Assembly: GCA_963576785.1 (NCBI GenBank)
Contig: OY756147.1
Location: 1,860,001-1,924,000, forward strand
From: Chlorophyllum brunneum
Taxonomy: Eukaryota; Basidiomycota; Agaricomycetes; Agaricales; Agaricaceae
DNA length: 64,000 nucleotides
Reading direction: 5' to 3'
In this document: positions 42,499 to 52,665 of the stretch, piece by piece
How positions within the stretch are numbered: the first letter of the stretch is position 1
Layout: the number at the start of each line of letters is the position of its first letter
The notes under the pieces: generated by a model
What the model was told of the DNA's origin: nothing
What the model saw: the letters and a program-made list of their open reading frames with translations, nothing else
The model's database searches: none
Made by a program: the position numbers and the translations under genes

Positions 42499-44298
42499 GT
42501 GCAAACCTATGAGCCAATAAACCTAGAGTTTCTGTTTTACTTCATAATAGATGATATGTGATTCTACAGAAACAAAACTTGATGCACAAACTTCTTCTTG
42601 ACTCAACCATCAAAACAATGAAAGGACCCAAACAAATTACTACACTAGTAGACTCTGGATGTACCTATATGTGCATAGTATAAAGAGTAGAAGAAGAAGA
42701 ACAAATCCCAACCAGATCCCTTGAAACTCTAATAAGGGTAATCAATACCAATGGAACCAAGAACAAAAAAGGAGAGATAACAGAGACAGCATACCTGGTA
42801 CTAAACAATGGAAAACACATGGAAGAAATAGAAGCAATGGTAATGCAACTAGAGAGCACAGACCTATACCTCAGACATGACTGGCTTATCAAACACAACC
42901 CCAAAATTGACTGGACAAACAATATAATATGGTTTACAAGATGTCCAAAAGATTGCACTATACACCACAATGACATACAGTTCAACAAAGGAATACACAT
43001 GATAAAGGAACACCTAGAGGAGAAAAAAACCGACCAGATAAACCCAGAAGACCTACCAATGTATTTACAACAATACATGCACCTATTCAACAAAAAGAAC
43101 TTTGACAAACTACCCAAACACATAATATGGGACCACAAGATAAACCTATCCAAGAACACACCACTGGTACTACAGTCCAAAGTCTATCCTATGATGATAA
43201 TGGAAAAACAAGAATTACAGAAATTCCTTGACGAAAACATTACCTCAGGACAAATTTGACTATCACAATCCCCCTATGCCACCCCATGCTTCTTTATACC
43301 CAAGAAAAATGGAACCAAAGGTCTAATACAAGACTATAAGAAGCTGAACAAACACATGATCAAAGACAAAATGCCACTTCCACTTATAAACAAAGTTATT
43401 AACTGACTCAAAGATGCAAAAGTCTTCAACAAGCTTGATATTATCTGGGGGTATAACAATGTCAGGATAAGGGAAAGTGATGAATGGAAAGCAGCATTTG
43501 TGATGAACAATGGATTATTCAAACCAACAGTCATGTTTTTTGGAATAAGCAACTTGCCAGCAATGTTCCAGAAAATGATGAACATGGTATTCTGAGAAAT
43601 ACTACATGAAAGAGCAGTTGTTAACTATATGGATGACTTTGTTGTCCCAGGAACTACACAAGATGAACTGGAGGACAGAATGAAACAATTCCTCAACATC
43701 GCAGCCAAACACCAATTGTACTTCAAAAGGTCAAAGTACTTATTTGATGCAAAGGAAATACCAATACTAGGATTTGTGGTTGGACAAGACAGTGTTAAAA
43801 TGGAGGAGAAAAAGGTAAAAGTAGTAAAAGAATGGCTAGTACCCAAATCCCTGAAGGACATCAAAAAATTCCTAGGCTTTGCAAACTTCTACCGATAATT
43901 CATACATGACTTCAGCAACATAGCAGCCCCTTTACATGAACTGAAGAAGAAAGACACTCAATGGACATGGACAGAATGACAACAACAGGCCTTCAAAAGA
44001 ATCAAGAAGAAGATCACAAGTGAACCAGTATTAGCAATGCTGCAGGACAAGGGACAATACAGGGTAGAGGTAGATGCATCAGGCTATGGAGTAGGAGTGG
44101 TACTATTGCAAAAACAGAAGGAACACTGGCATCCAATTGCCTTCTACTCAAGAATGATGACATCCACAGAACACAACTACCAAATCTACAACAAAGAACT
44201 ACTGGCCATCCGAGAAGCAATTAAGACATGGAGACAATACCTACTTGACACCAATGAACCATTCGAGATCTGGACTGAAGAACTTGGAATATTTCCAA
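42499..44298 (+). pseudogene. Gypsy 4 protease, RT and RNase H, broken
   Basis: The protease LVDSGCTYMCIV occurs near 42650. The DLYLRHDWLIKHNPKIDW block follows in 42819-43259. RT includes KNGTKGLIQDYKKLNKHM near 43310, NYMDDFVVPGTTQDEL near 43625 and GFVVGQDSVKM near 43772. RNase H includes VEVDASGYGVGVVLLQ near 44065 and ELLAIREAIKTWRQYLLDT near 44205. TGA or TAA stops occur near 43257, 43404, 43595, 43897 and 43978. Confidence 0.87.
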
Positions 44299-45066
44299 AA
44301 ACTTGGATTTCTTCTACCTCATACTGTTCTTTGTCATTGATGATCTTGGGTATCAGTGGTGGTAGAGCACACTGGCTGTCAAACTCAGGTTTGTGATAAG
44401 GGAAGAGGAGTTGGCTATTGAACACATTGTGTATTGCCCATGTTTCAGGTAGATCCAGTTGGTAACTTGTTTTGCCTATTTTTGCTTTTATTTGGAATAG
44501 TCCATAGCATTTATGATCAAGCTTCTTGGTTGGTCTTGTTATTCTGAGATTGCTTGCTTCAAGCCATACTTGGTCTCCTAGATTATACTCATGTTCTGGC
44601 TTGGTGCTATTATATTTTTCCATCTGAGTCTGGCTGTGTTGTAGCATTTGATTGTTTCTTTTTGCATGTCTTGTAACTCCTGTATTTGTTCTGTTATCGC
44701 AGGTACCTTGGCCATGTTTGTTATATCTCCTTTCCAAGGGTGTTGTCCATAAACTATCTGGAATGGTGAGTATCCTATGGCAGTGTGGACTTTGTTATTG
44801 TATTGGAATTCTACTGTAGTTAACCATTTCTTCTAGTTATCCTGTACATAGTTTATTATGTTCCTGAGGTATGTCTCAACCTTTTGGTTGATGCACTTGG
44901 TTTGACTGTCAGTTTGTGGATGATATGCCATAGATAAGTTTCATTGTATGCCTGTTGCTCAGCATAGTTCTGCTATGAATTTTGATGTGAATTGGGGACC
45001 TCTGTCACTAATGATCCTATGGTGTATTCTGTGTGTTCTCCATATATCATCTCAATATATCTTTTC
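44299..45066 (-). mobile_element. Gypsy copy 5, integrase C-terminal fragment
   Basis: The minus strand 44300-44737 encodes NLGDQVWLEASNLRI, KLDHKCYGLFQIKAKIGKTSYQLDLP in blocks, and EQYEVEEI of the chromodomain start, matching gypsy 1 closely. Toward 45066 it covers the integrase core, with several stops. It meets gypsy 4 head on at about 44298 and ends within the integrase core at 45066. Confidence 0.85.
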
Positions 45067-45757
45067 TAGCTAATTCCCAGAAGCTATACCACTCATACCA
45101 CCACCACAATCCAATGATGCTGTCATTGACTCCCTACTCTGCCTTGCCTGGAAATATACACCATACTTACATGTATATGATACCAATGGCCTCTACTTGT
45201 GCACTATTGAGAACAACCTCTACAGCATCTGGAATAATGGTTGGAAAGTGCAACCTACCACTGAAAAAACAATGCAGTACATCCATCCCTACATGTACAC
45301 TCACAGACCAGTGCTCAAAGCACTCATTCACCAATAGGTTGCTAATGGAATCTATTGTATAGAGATGTGACCAAAAGACCTATTACCAGACAATAAACCC
45401 ACTGTATCCAGTAGCAATAGTGATGACTCCCCTCATCTGCTATTGTAATCTACTCAAGCCTTTGTCAAGTCACCCAAGTCTTACCTCTCCAAAGAACCAA
45501 CTATGTCAACATTGTCCTTATCATCCAATCCCAATCAACCTATGGATGCAGTTCTTCCATCACTACTATTGTCACCATCATCACCATCTACTACCTTGTC
45601 CTGCATATCTTGTGACTGCAGCTGCTCCAACAAATCTCTATTATTGTCACAAGGATGAGTAAGCACTTATCCCTTTCATCATCATCAGTTTCATCTTGTC
45701 CTATATTTAGTTGCTTCATCATTATCAGTTTCATGTTTATCTTTAGTAGGGTTTTGC
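45067..45757. other. Unrecognised segment, the only non-TE-like stretch
   Basis: No similarity to any other segment of the window is visible. The plus strand gives a degenerate coding-like frame with PYLHVYDTNGLYLCTIENN and SIWNNGWKVQPTTEK, broken by stops, then a Ser/Thr/Pro-rich stretch. Because copia-I copy 4 has a clean TTTGC duplication, this segment was originally continuous with 48243-48345. It may be a host sequence or an unknown old repeat. Confidence 0.5.
45753..45757. repeat. Left target-site duplication of copia-I copy 4
   Basis: The 5 bases tttgc match 48238-48242, immediately outside the opposite LTR end. Confidence 0.85.
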
Positions 45758-46190
45758 TGTTGAGGGAACAACTGTAACGAGTTGTTTGCTGGGGGCAGCA
45801 GTAAACGCAGTGGGAGAGAACGTAGGGTCTACTCACCGAGATAATAAGCTTCTATCTGATACCTGTAGAAAGGTAGTTCGGATAGACAGATATTATTGAT
45901 AAAGCGGTTGACGTCAGTCAAGTAGAGGTCAAAGCCGATAAGATCGATTGAGGTGTTGTACTCAAAGAGATAGGCAATGATGAGGAAGTTGTTCGATTGA
46001 ACAAGATACAGAACTTAGGTCTGCTACATGGGGTTTATATACATATTGTAACATATGCGAGTCATACTACATAAAATACTAGTATTGCATGGATTGTTCC
46101 TTATAACTCCCTTTAACTGCGGCGTAGTGCCTGTGGAGTACTGCGGAACATAGTATCTAGTCATTGGTACTATGTAGAATAATCTATCAA
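45758..46190 (-). repeat. Truncated 3' LTR of copia-I copy 4
   Basis: It matches the left 433 bp of the LTR and stops at aatctatcaa. The last roughly 140 bp (the start of U3 in element orientation) are replaced by gypsy gag sequence. Confidence 0.9.
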
Positions 46191-46290
46191 CAACCAATGG
46201 AGGTTGGTAGACAAAGGGCCGATACCAATCAGAATAGTAAACCAAGATGTTTTAACTGCAACTTATATGGACATATTGCCAAATATTGCT
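46191..46290 (+). other. Gypsy gag zinc-knuckle patch inside copia-I copy 4
   Basis: The bases from caaccaatggagg to ccaaatattgc match gypsy 4 gag at about 42229-42326. They encode QPMEVGRQRADTNQN-like sequence and CFNCNLYGHIAKYC. Orientation is opposite to the copia element. Confidence 0.85.
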
Positions 46291-46369
46291 AACATTAACC
46301 GATTCATCAATAATATCTGTCTATCCGAATTACCTTTCTATAGGTATCAGATAGAAGCTTATTATCTCG
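46291..46369 (+). repeat. Inverted copia-I LTR patch
   Basis: It matches the end of the LTR in plus orientation (aataatatctgtctatcc to cttattatctcg, compare 25255-25319). It is opposite to both LTRs of copy 4 and runs directly into minus-strand gag. Confidence 0.85.
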
Positions 46370-47506
46370 TGCTTCAGCACGCACCTTTTTCTCGAGCTCA
46401 GCACGAGTATTCTCTTGTGCCTGCTAGACCTTCTTGGGATTAACCCAAGTAAGAGGTTTGGGTCTCTCACTCACTAATACACGAGTGGTCGGAGGAGTGG
46501 GAGCGGGAACGGGTTGAGGCGCGTCCATGCGCCTCATCAGGTCGAAGGGGGTCATCCCCGGACCAGTGAAGCGACGGACCGCTGGTTCCATGGCAGCGGC
46601 GAAGCCCGCCATGGCTTCCGCCATGTGGGCCTGGGGTTTACCCTGGCGCTTCTTGGGCTTCTTCTTCTTTTTCTGGATGTTAATCCAGGTAGGAGAAGGG
46701 GGAGAAGGCTGAGGGGGCTGCCCACTCGGATTGGCAGGGTGGCGAGGACCTCTCGCAGGCTGGGCCCTGGTATCGCCTCCAGGGTGGAAGCGGTTCTAGG
46801 GTGGTCCAGGGCGAGTCCTGGGAATATTGCCCTGAGGGCGAGTTTGGTAGTTAGCGGTTGCAGCAAAAGATGCTTGGGGGTTAGACATGTTGGGTCTTGA
46901 TCCTTCACGTCTTGACCACTCAGCATTTATAGCCTGCTGAACTACCTCCCAGGTCATATCTACAACATCGTGATTATTCGCCAATGTTGTTTGTGCCACA
47001 GCATTCCAATCCGGTGGTAATGCGTTCAAAGCGATCATTGCGCCAAGAACTTCTGGCAATTTTACCTTAGCTGTTTCTAATTGAGAAGCCATTGTTCTCA
47101 ATTCAGCTAGATCCATTGCTGGATCTTGATTCCCTGAAATGCGCTTTCGCAGCATTCTTTGGAGAATTGAATACACCGTGGCAGGAGAAGGTGTCCCAAA
47201 GCGGGTTTTCAAATCAGTCCAGAGGAATCCAGGAGCGTCATGTCCATGGAGTAACAGGGAATCAGGTAAGGTACCATTAATAACAGCCAATGCCTGACCT
47301 CTCAATTGTTCTCTCCTTCTATCCTCCTCCGTTAAAGCGGAAGGATTTTTAGGGGAGAGATCCTGGTCTGTCACAGTCCATCCGGACTGGTCAGAACCAG
47401 TGACAGAAATGAGAGTTAGGGCATCCTGAAGCCTTCTAGACCAGAATGCATAGTTCTTAGGCCCATTAAGCTTAGGTAAACCAGCGACGATATTATTGGT
47501 AGACAT
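46370..47506 (-). pseudogene. Copia-I copy 4 gag
   Basis: The ATG at 47506 begins the same N-terminus as copia-I copy 1. The frame is open for 236 codons until a TAG near 46797 (tggaac changed to tagaac). It then continues with the proline-rich region, the lysine cluster and the KPLTWVNPKKV end. It is the least CpG-depleted gag in the window and ends at the rearrangement near 46370. Confidence 0.88.
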
Positions 47507-47653
47507 AATATCTTCGTCGAGTGTATTTCTTTCTAGAAGAAAATTCTCATATCAGCAATGATCAAATACAAGGATAACTCTGTCAGGTGAAGCCCTATCA
47601 TCCTTTCTCGGTTAGAGGGGATGATAATGGTTTAACCATTGGTAAGGCTACCG

Positions 47654-47665
47654 GGGCCCATAACC
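47654..47665 (-). other. Primer binding site of copia-I copy 4
   Basis: The element strand reads GGTTATGGGCCC next to the 5' LTR, as in copies 1 and 2. Confidence 0.85.
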
Positions 47666-48237
47666 TGTTGAGGGAACGACCGTAACGAGTTGTTTGCTGG
47701 GGGCAGCAGTAAATGCAGTGGGAGAGAACGTAGGGTCTACTCACCGAGATAATAAGCTTCTATCTGATACCTGTAGAAAGGTAGTTCGGATAGACAGATA
47801 TTATTGATAAAGCGGTTGACGTCAGTCAAGTAGAGGTCAAAGTCGATAAGATCGATTGAGGTGTTGTACTCAAAGAGATAGGCAATGATGAGGAAGTTGT
47901 TCGATTGAACAAGATACAGAACTTAGGTCTGCTACATGGGGTTTATATACATATTGTAACATATGCGAGTCATACTACATAAAATACTAGTATTGCATGG
48001 ATTGTTCCTTATGACTCCCTTTAACTGCGGCGTAGTGCCTGCGGAGTACTGCGGAACATAGTATCTAGTCATTGGTACTATGTAGAATAATCTATCAAGT
48101 ACTTATGACTCTTATCGTATGCAGAGCAACTCATAGGAAGTTACTATGGAATGAAGTTACTGGAAAGTAACGGATCAGTCTATTATTAGAATAATGACTT
48201 CATAATCTATTTCTAGAATATGTCCGAAACTTCAACA
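47666..48237 (-). repeat. 5' LTR of copia-I copy 4 (572 bp)
   Basis: Full-length LTR with tgttgagg and cttcaaca ends. Many CpG sites that are decayed in copia-I copy 2 are intact here (for example gttcgattgaac). Confidence 0.94.
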
Positions 48238-48345
48238 TTTGCCTCATGTTTCATATCTATCAGTTTCACATAGTAAAGTTTTCCAGCACAGTAACATGCA
48301 GTGACAGACAGATGATCTAACTTACTGATAAGTGTAGTTAGTAGA
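48238..48345. other. Right copy of TTTGC and continuation of the unrecognised segment
   Basis: Bases 48238-48242 are the right target duplication. The following 103 bp continue the segment that ends at 45757 and lead up to the inferred copia-II LTR. I see no gene in it. Confidence 0.55.
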
Positions 48346-48717
48346 TGTTGAAGTTACTAAGAGAGTTGCTGTTAGTTGAGTAGAGCAGGGTAGAAATCGA
48401 GTAGATTGTCTAAGGAAACATAAGAGAATACATGCTGCTTTATATACTAAGTGTCTGGGTAGCAAATCCTAAGACCTACAAGTAATAACTATGCATAATG
48501 AGTCAGTAATGATTATGAAGTCTCTTAAAACACTGTAATATGATCAGTGGTGTCCAGTAGCATAATGAGAGTAACAGAAATCAGTCAGCTCATGAAATAC
48601 ATGAGGAAATGGTGCATAATGTGAGTCAGAGAGTGCAGCCTCGATGACAAATATTATATAAATAATACTGAAGAGCTAGTCACATGGAATGCAGCTTAGA
48701 AAGTGCAAATGACAACA
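48346..48717 (-). repeat. 3' LTR of copia-II (372 bp, inferred)
   Basis: The right end gacaaca is fixed by the adjacent polypurine tract. The left end is inferred at tgttgaag (48346) because it gives matching TGTTG/CAACA ends. A TATA-like tatataaagc lies in element orientation near 48446. The partner LTR is absent, so the left boundary is not proven. Confidence 0.6.
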
Positions 48718-49620
48718 CTCCTCCTAGCTCAAAGTATGATATGAATCGGGCACTGAACTGAATAGGTAAATAATTGTGATATTGTTGGAATTTAATAGTA
48801 TCCAGACTTTTCATGCAGATGTCAGCAGGGTTCTTCTCAGACTCCACATAAAATAACTCTATTTTGCCTGTCTCAACAAGTTCATGGATAAAATGCCAGT
48901 GAATTGCAATATATTTGGACCAATGTTCAACAACTGGGTTGGGAGCCCAGAAGGTCAATTCCAAATTGTCACACATGAGATGTGGAGTAGGCTACTTGAA
49001 CCCAATTTCACCTAGCAGCTGATGAATCCAAATCAGTTGACAAGATGTCTTGCACATGGTGACATACTTGGCTTCTGTGGTTGACAGTGCTATGGTGGCT
49101 TGTTGGCAACTCAACCAGGAAACTGGCCTGTCGGCAAACAAGACTAGATTGCCAGAAGTAGACTTATATGTAGCAAGACTAGATTGCCAGAAGTAGACTT
49201 ATGTGTAGCAAGACATCTTGCAAAGTTAGAATCAGAAAAGCCTTGAATAAACTTCTGTGATTGCCTGTTAAAGACAAGATGGTAGTGTCACATGCTCAGA
49301 AGGTAGCAGCACAAGTATAAACCATGCTTGTAATACTCCTCTGAAGGACTAGCCATCTGCTGACTGAGTTTCACTACAGCATAAGCAATATCAGGTTGTG
49401 AGCCAATCATAAGGTACATCATGGATCCAACAAGTTGTTGGTACTTCTGGTGGAACTCAGGGTCAACAGTACCCTTGTATGGCAGGAAGGCATATCCTGC
49501 TGGAAGTGGTGTTTGAGTTGGCCTTGCAGCAACACCAAATTTAGCAAGAACTTTGTCAAGATAGGTAATCTGATTGACATAGATCTGCTTGTTCTTCCAG
49601 TCCCATGAGATATTCATGCC
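48718..49620 (-). pseudogene. Copia-II RT C-terminal part and RNase H
   Basis: The RT end reads MNISWDWKNKQIYVNQITYLDK and RPDIAYAVVKLSQQMASPS-like blocks in 49288-49617. RNase H is visible around 49030-49130 (LSTTEAKYVTMC) and in 48680-48976, with the conserved EKNPADICMKSLD tail. A 35-bp tandem duplication at 49141-49210 shifts the frame. Confidence 0.83.
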
Positions 49621-50430
49621 AAGAAACTCAGTTGTTTTTCCAAGGTCACAACATTCCCATCATTCCATGAAGTTTTTCTTTATTTGGTAATAGAAGGGGC
49701 ACTTCTTGCCCATGAAAACAATATCATCAATGTGGATGAGGGTGATTATAATCAAGCCAGTCTTCAGACAGCAATGATAATATACTCCGGCATTGGATAG
49801 AAATCACTTGAAGCCCATGGCAAGCAGTGACTTTGTCATTATGTGCCACCAAGCTAAGCTGGCTTGCTTAAGGCCATATAATGCTTTTCGTAACCTTCAC
49901 ACTTTATTACATCCAAGTGTGAATCCTTCCGGTTGTTCCATGAAGATTTCTTTATCCAGATTGCCATATAAATAGGCAGTTTTTACATCAATGCTTTCGA
50001 TCTCCCAATCTTTGACTGCTGCTAAGGAGAACAGGAGATGAGAAGTTTTGTAGCAGACAACTGGAGAGAAGATCTTGTTGAAGTTGAGACCTTCTTTCTG
50101 TGAGAAACCTTTGGCCACTAGTTGAGCATGGCAATGACTATCTGACTTAGTGTTGAAGACCCATCTGTTTTTGACAACATTAACACCCTTGGTAGGGTGG
50201 TCAACTGACTCATACACATTGTGTTTTCTGAGCGCATTGAGCTCCTCAAGGCATGCCTTAAGCCATTCATCATGCTTAGTAGGTGGCAACTTGGCAAGGT
50301 CCCTAAACTGGACTGGCTGAGGTAACAGAGAGATCACACTGGTCTTAGAAAGGCAGTAATGGATCAATTCCATACCATCTTTGCAAATTAATCTGCGATG
50401 CTCTTCCTCACTTGGCTCAAGCATGGGCAA
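49621..50430 (-). pseudogene. Copia-II RT N-terminal part
   Basis: The frame 49897-50430 contains LKACLEELNALRKHNVYES, NRWVFNTKSDSH, LVAKGFSQKEG and SIDVKTAYLYGNLDKEIFM, the standard copia RT start. The catalytic region near 49720 reads IDDIVFMGKK, a variant of the YVDD box. Stops occur between 49620 and 49897. Confidence 0.85.
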
Positions 50431-52205
50431 ATCAATATCAATATTCCCTCATGTGCTAGTGGGAAAGGTTGCAGCCTTTCAGGTACATATTCATTCTCTC
50501 CTGGAATACAATTACCAAGGCCTGGAGGGATGTTAGGTTGGCTAGGATTCCATTGTCCTGGTCTAGGCTGACCAAAAGGCTTGTACCTTTCATAGTCCCT
50601 AAGAATATCCTTTGGGTGTTGGCAGTTACCATAGACATTTCCTTCTCTTTGTGGAACCTGAAGGATGGTTTGATCATGAAGTCTTCTTAGTGCCTCAATG
50701 TCCAGATGGGGTATGAAGATCCCTTCCAGAATGGGTATAAGAGCCCAGTCCTCAGCACATAAATTAGGTACAGATGCAGCCTCCTCATCATCCTCAACCT
50801 TAACTCCTCCTGGAGGCCAAGATGGCATAGGTGGAGAGAGAGGTAGAGTTGGATCCTTGTAGAATAATCCTGGAGAAGATCTTCTAGAAGAGGAAGAAGG
50901 CAGAGGTGACAGAGTCCACTCTCTGGGACTAGGAGTAGGAGTTCATGGATGAGGAGGTGGCAGCAGTGGTCCTGCACATGGCATACTTGGACTGGATGGT
51001 CCTGGAATAAATCCATCTCCAGAAAGGGGAGGATTTAATCCTTCTCAATCATTTGAATTGCTATTATTGGGCAACAATTGGCCCTGTTGTTTGGACTATA
51101 ATGGACATCTAGGAAAGTAGAGTTCATCGAAGACAGCATGGGGGGAGACAAAGATAGAATTGTTTCACTGATGGCATATAAACTTGAAATTGCTGCCATC
51201 ACCTGTGTAACCAATGAAGATCATCAATTCTGAATTGGGTGCAAGTTTGTCTTGCTGTACCTCATCAGAAAGGTATATGTAGGCCCCACAATCAAACACT
51301 CAGAGATGAGAAATATCAGGTTTCCTTCCAAACCATGTCTCATAGGAAGTGACCTGTTTCAGGTATTTCATTGGTGTCTTGTTATAGACATGAGTGGCCA
51401 TATTAGATGCAAACTCCTAGTAGCTAGCTGGGAGGCATGCTTCAAGTTGCATAGATTGTGCCTTTTCTAGAAGTATTTGATTAAGATATTTGGCATGCCC
51501 ATTCTGTTGGTGAATGTGCAGCACACTTGTTTCATGAAGGATTTCTTTCTCAGCAAAGTAGTCCTTGAGTTCCTGAGATATGTATTCTCCTCCATTATCA
51601 GAGTGCACATGCTTGATGCACTTGCCTGTCTGGTTCATGACCAGCTCAGCATATGCCTTGAAGGTATGTGTAGTGTCTAATTTGCTATGTAAGAAAGAGA
51701 TGTGTGCAGAGAAAGAGTAGTTATCAAGGAACATCATAACCCATTTGAACTTATGGTAAGAAACAATGGGGAGTTTATGAAGATCTGAATGGATCAATTC
51801 AAGGATCTTGGATATGCAAGATGTGTTCTCATGGTAGGCCTTGTTTGGCAGCTTTCCAAGCACACAACTAGGGCAAACCTTCTGTTTCTTTGGTGGAAGC
51901 ACCAGGACAGATTCTGTGTGTTTTGGCACATAACCCAGAGCCTGATCAGATGAGTGTGCAAATCTTTGATGCCAGACATCATAGGATGTGGTATTCTTAT
52001 TGATCAAAGCCAAGGAGAATTGAAGATCTCCATCATGCAAGATATACAAGTCAACAAAGTGAACTTGGTTCAAAGAAGCCCCCTGGCAACAGTGTCTGCT
52101 CAGATAGGGTTTACCACAAACATCATGAATGACAGTTTTCCCATTAGATGTTTCTGCAATCAAACCAGTTTTATCTGTGATGGATCTAGTCAAGAGAAGT
52201 CTCAT
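50431..52205 (-). pseudogene. Copia-II integrase and linker
   Basis: The frame 51417-52205 has the pre-integrase motifs HQRFAHSSDQALG and CPSCVLGKLPNKAY, then the integrase core: IHSDLHKLPIVSYHK, VHSDNGGEYISQEL and HQQNGHAKYLNQILL. The Glu position reads as Lys (AKYLN instead of AERLN), consistent with decay. The proline-rich linker lies at 50450-51016 with frameshifts. Confidence 0.85.
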
Positions 52206-52665
52206 ATTTTTTTTTTTTTTTTTTTTTAATCAACAATTTATAAAGTGGTGCTTGATTGCAGTCCGTGTGTACATACATACAAAGGCAGAACATACAAAAT
52301 GTTCGGAGCAAGGAAAGTAGACTACTCGTAAACTAACCCCACAAGACTCAATGCCATCTAGTGCATACACTAGAGAGATGTTTGGTACCTAAGTTGAATA
52401 GTGGGAACAAGAATAAAAGGAATTCGGAGATAGAGAGAGTGAAAGAGAGAGATTGATAGAAAGAAATGATCGACTCACAAACACAAGGGGGAACAACAAA
52501 CAGTACTAGCATGTGGAGGGGCATTTTGCCCAGATACCACGGAAATAAATGAATATTGAAAGAAAACTATATAAAATAGTAGATGAGTGGGGAAGGGAGA
52601 GATAGAGAGATAGAATAGAAGGCCATAACTGGGAAAGCACAAGAAAAAGGGAGAGAAGAAAGGAC

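Larger units (their letters stand above)
41959..44298 (+). mobile_element. Gypsy copy 4, fragment from gag to RNase H
   Basis: The fragment starts inside gag directly at the gypsy 3 5' LTR and ends in RNase H (gaatatttccaaaaa). There it turns into inverted gypsy 5 sequence. Orientation is opposite to gypsy 3. LTRs and the self-primer site are absent. Confidence 0.9.
45758..48237 (-). mobile_element. Copia-I copy 4, internally deleted and rearranged
   Basis: The outer ends are intact LTR ends (tgttgagg at 45758, cttcaaca at 48237) flanked by a matching TTTGC duplication, so this was one insertion. Inside are a 3' LTR lacking its U3 start, about 100 bp of inverted gypsy gag, about 79 bp of inverted copia LTR, then gag, primer site and 5' LTR. 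Everything from protease to RNase H is missing. Confidence 0.88.
48346..52206 (-). mobile_element. Copia-II, second Ty1/copia family, 5' part lost
   Basis: The element reads right to left: pre-integrase, integrase, RT, RNase H, polypurine tract (GAGCTAGGAGGAG on the element strand) and 3' LTR. It is clearly diverged from copia-I at the protein level. LINE-H inserted at 52206|52207 within the pre-integrase region; gag, protease and 5' LTR are not in the window. Confidence 0.9.

Noticed and set aside
46204..46443. Plus-strand open frame joining gypsy gag to copia LTR
   Set aside because: It is a product of the rearranged patch and not a conserved coding unit.
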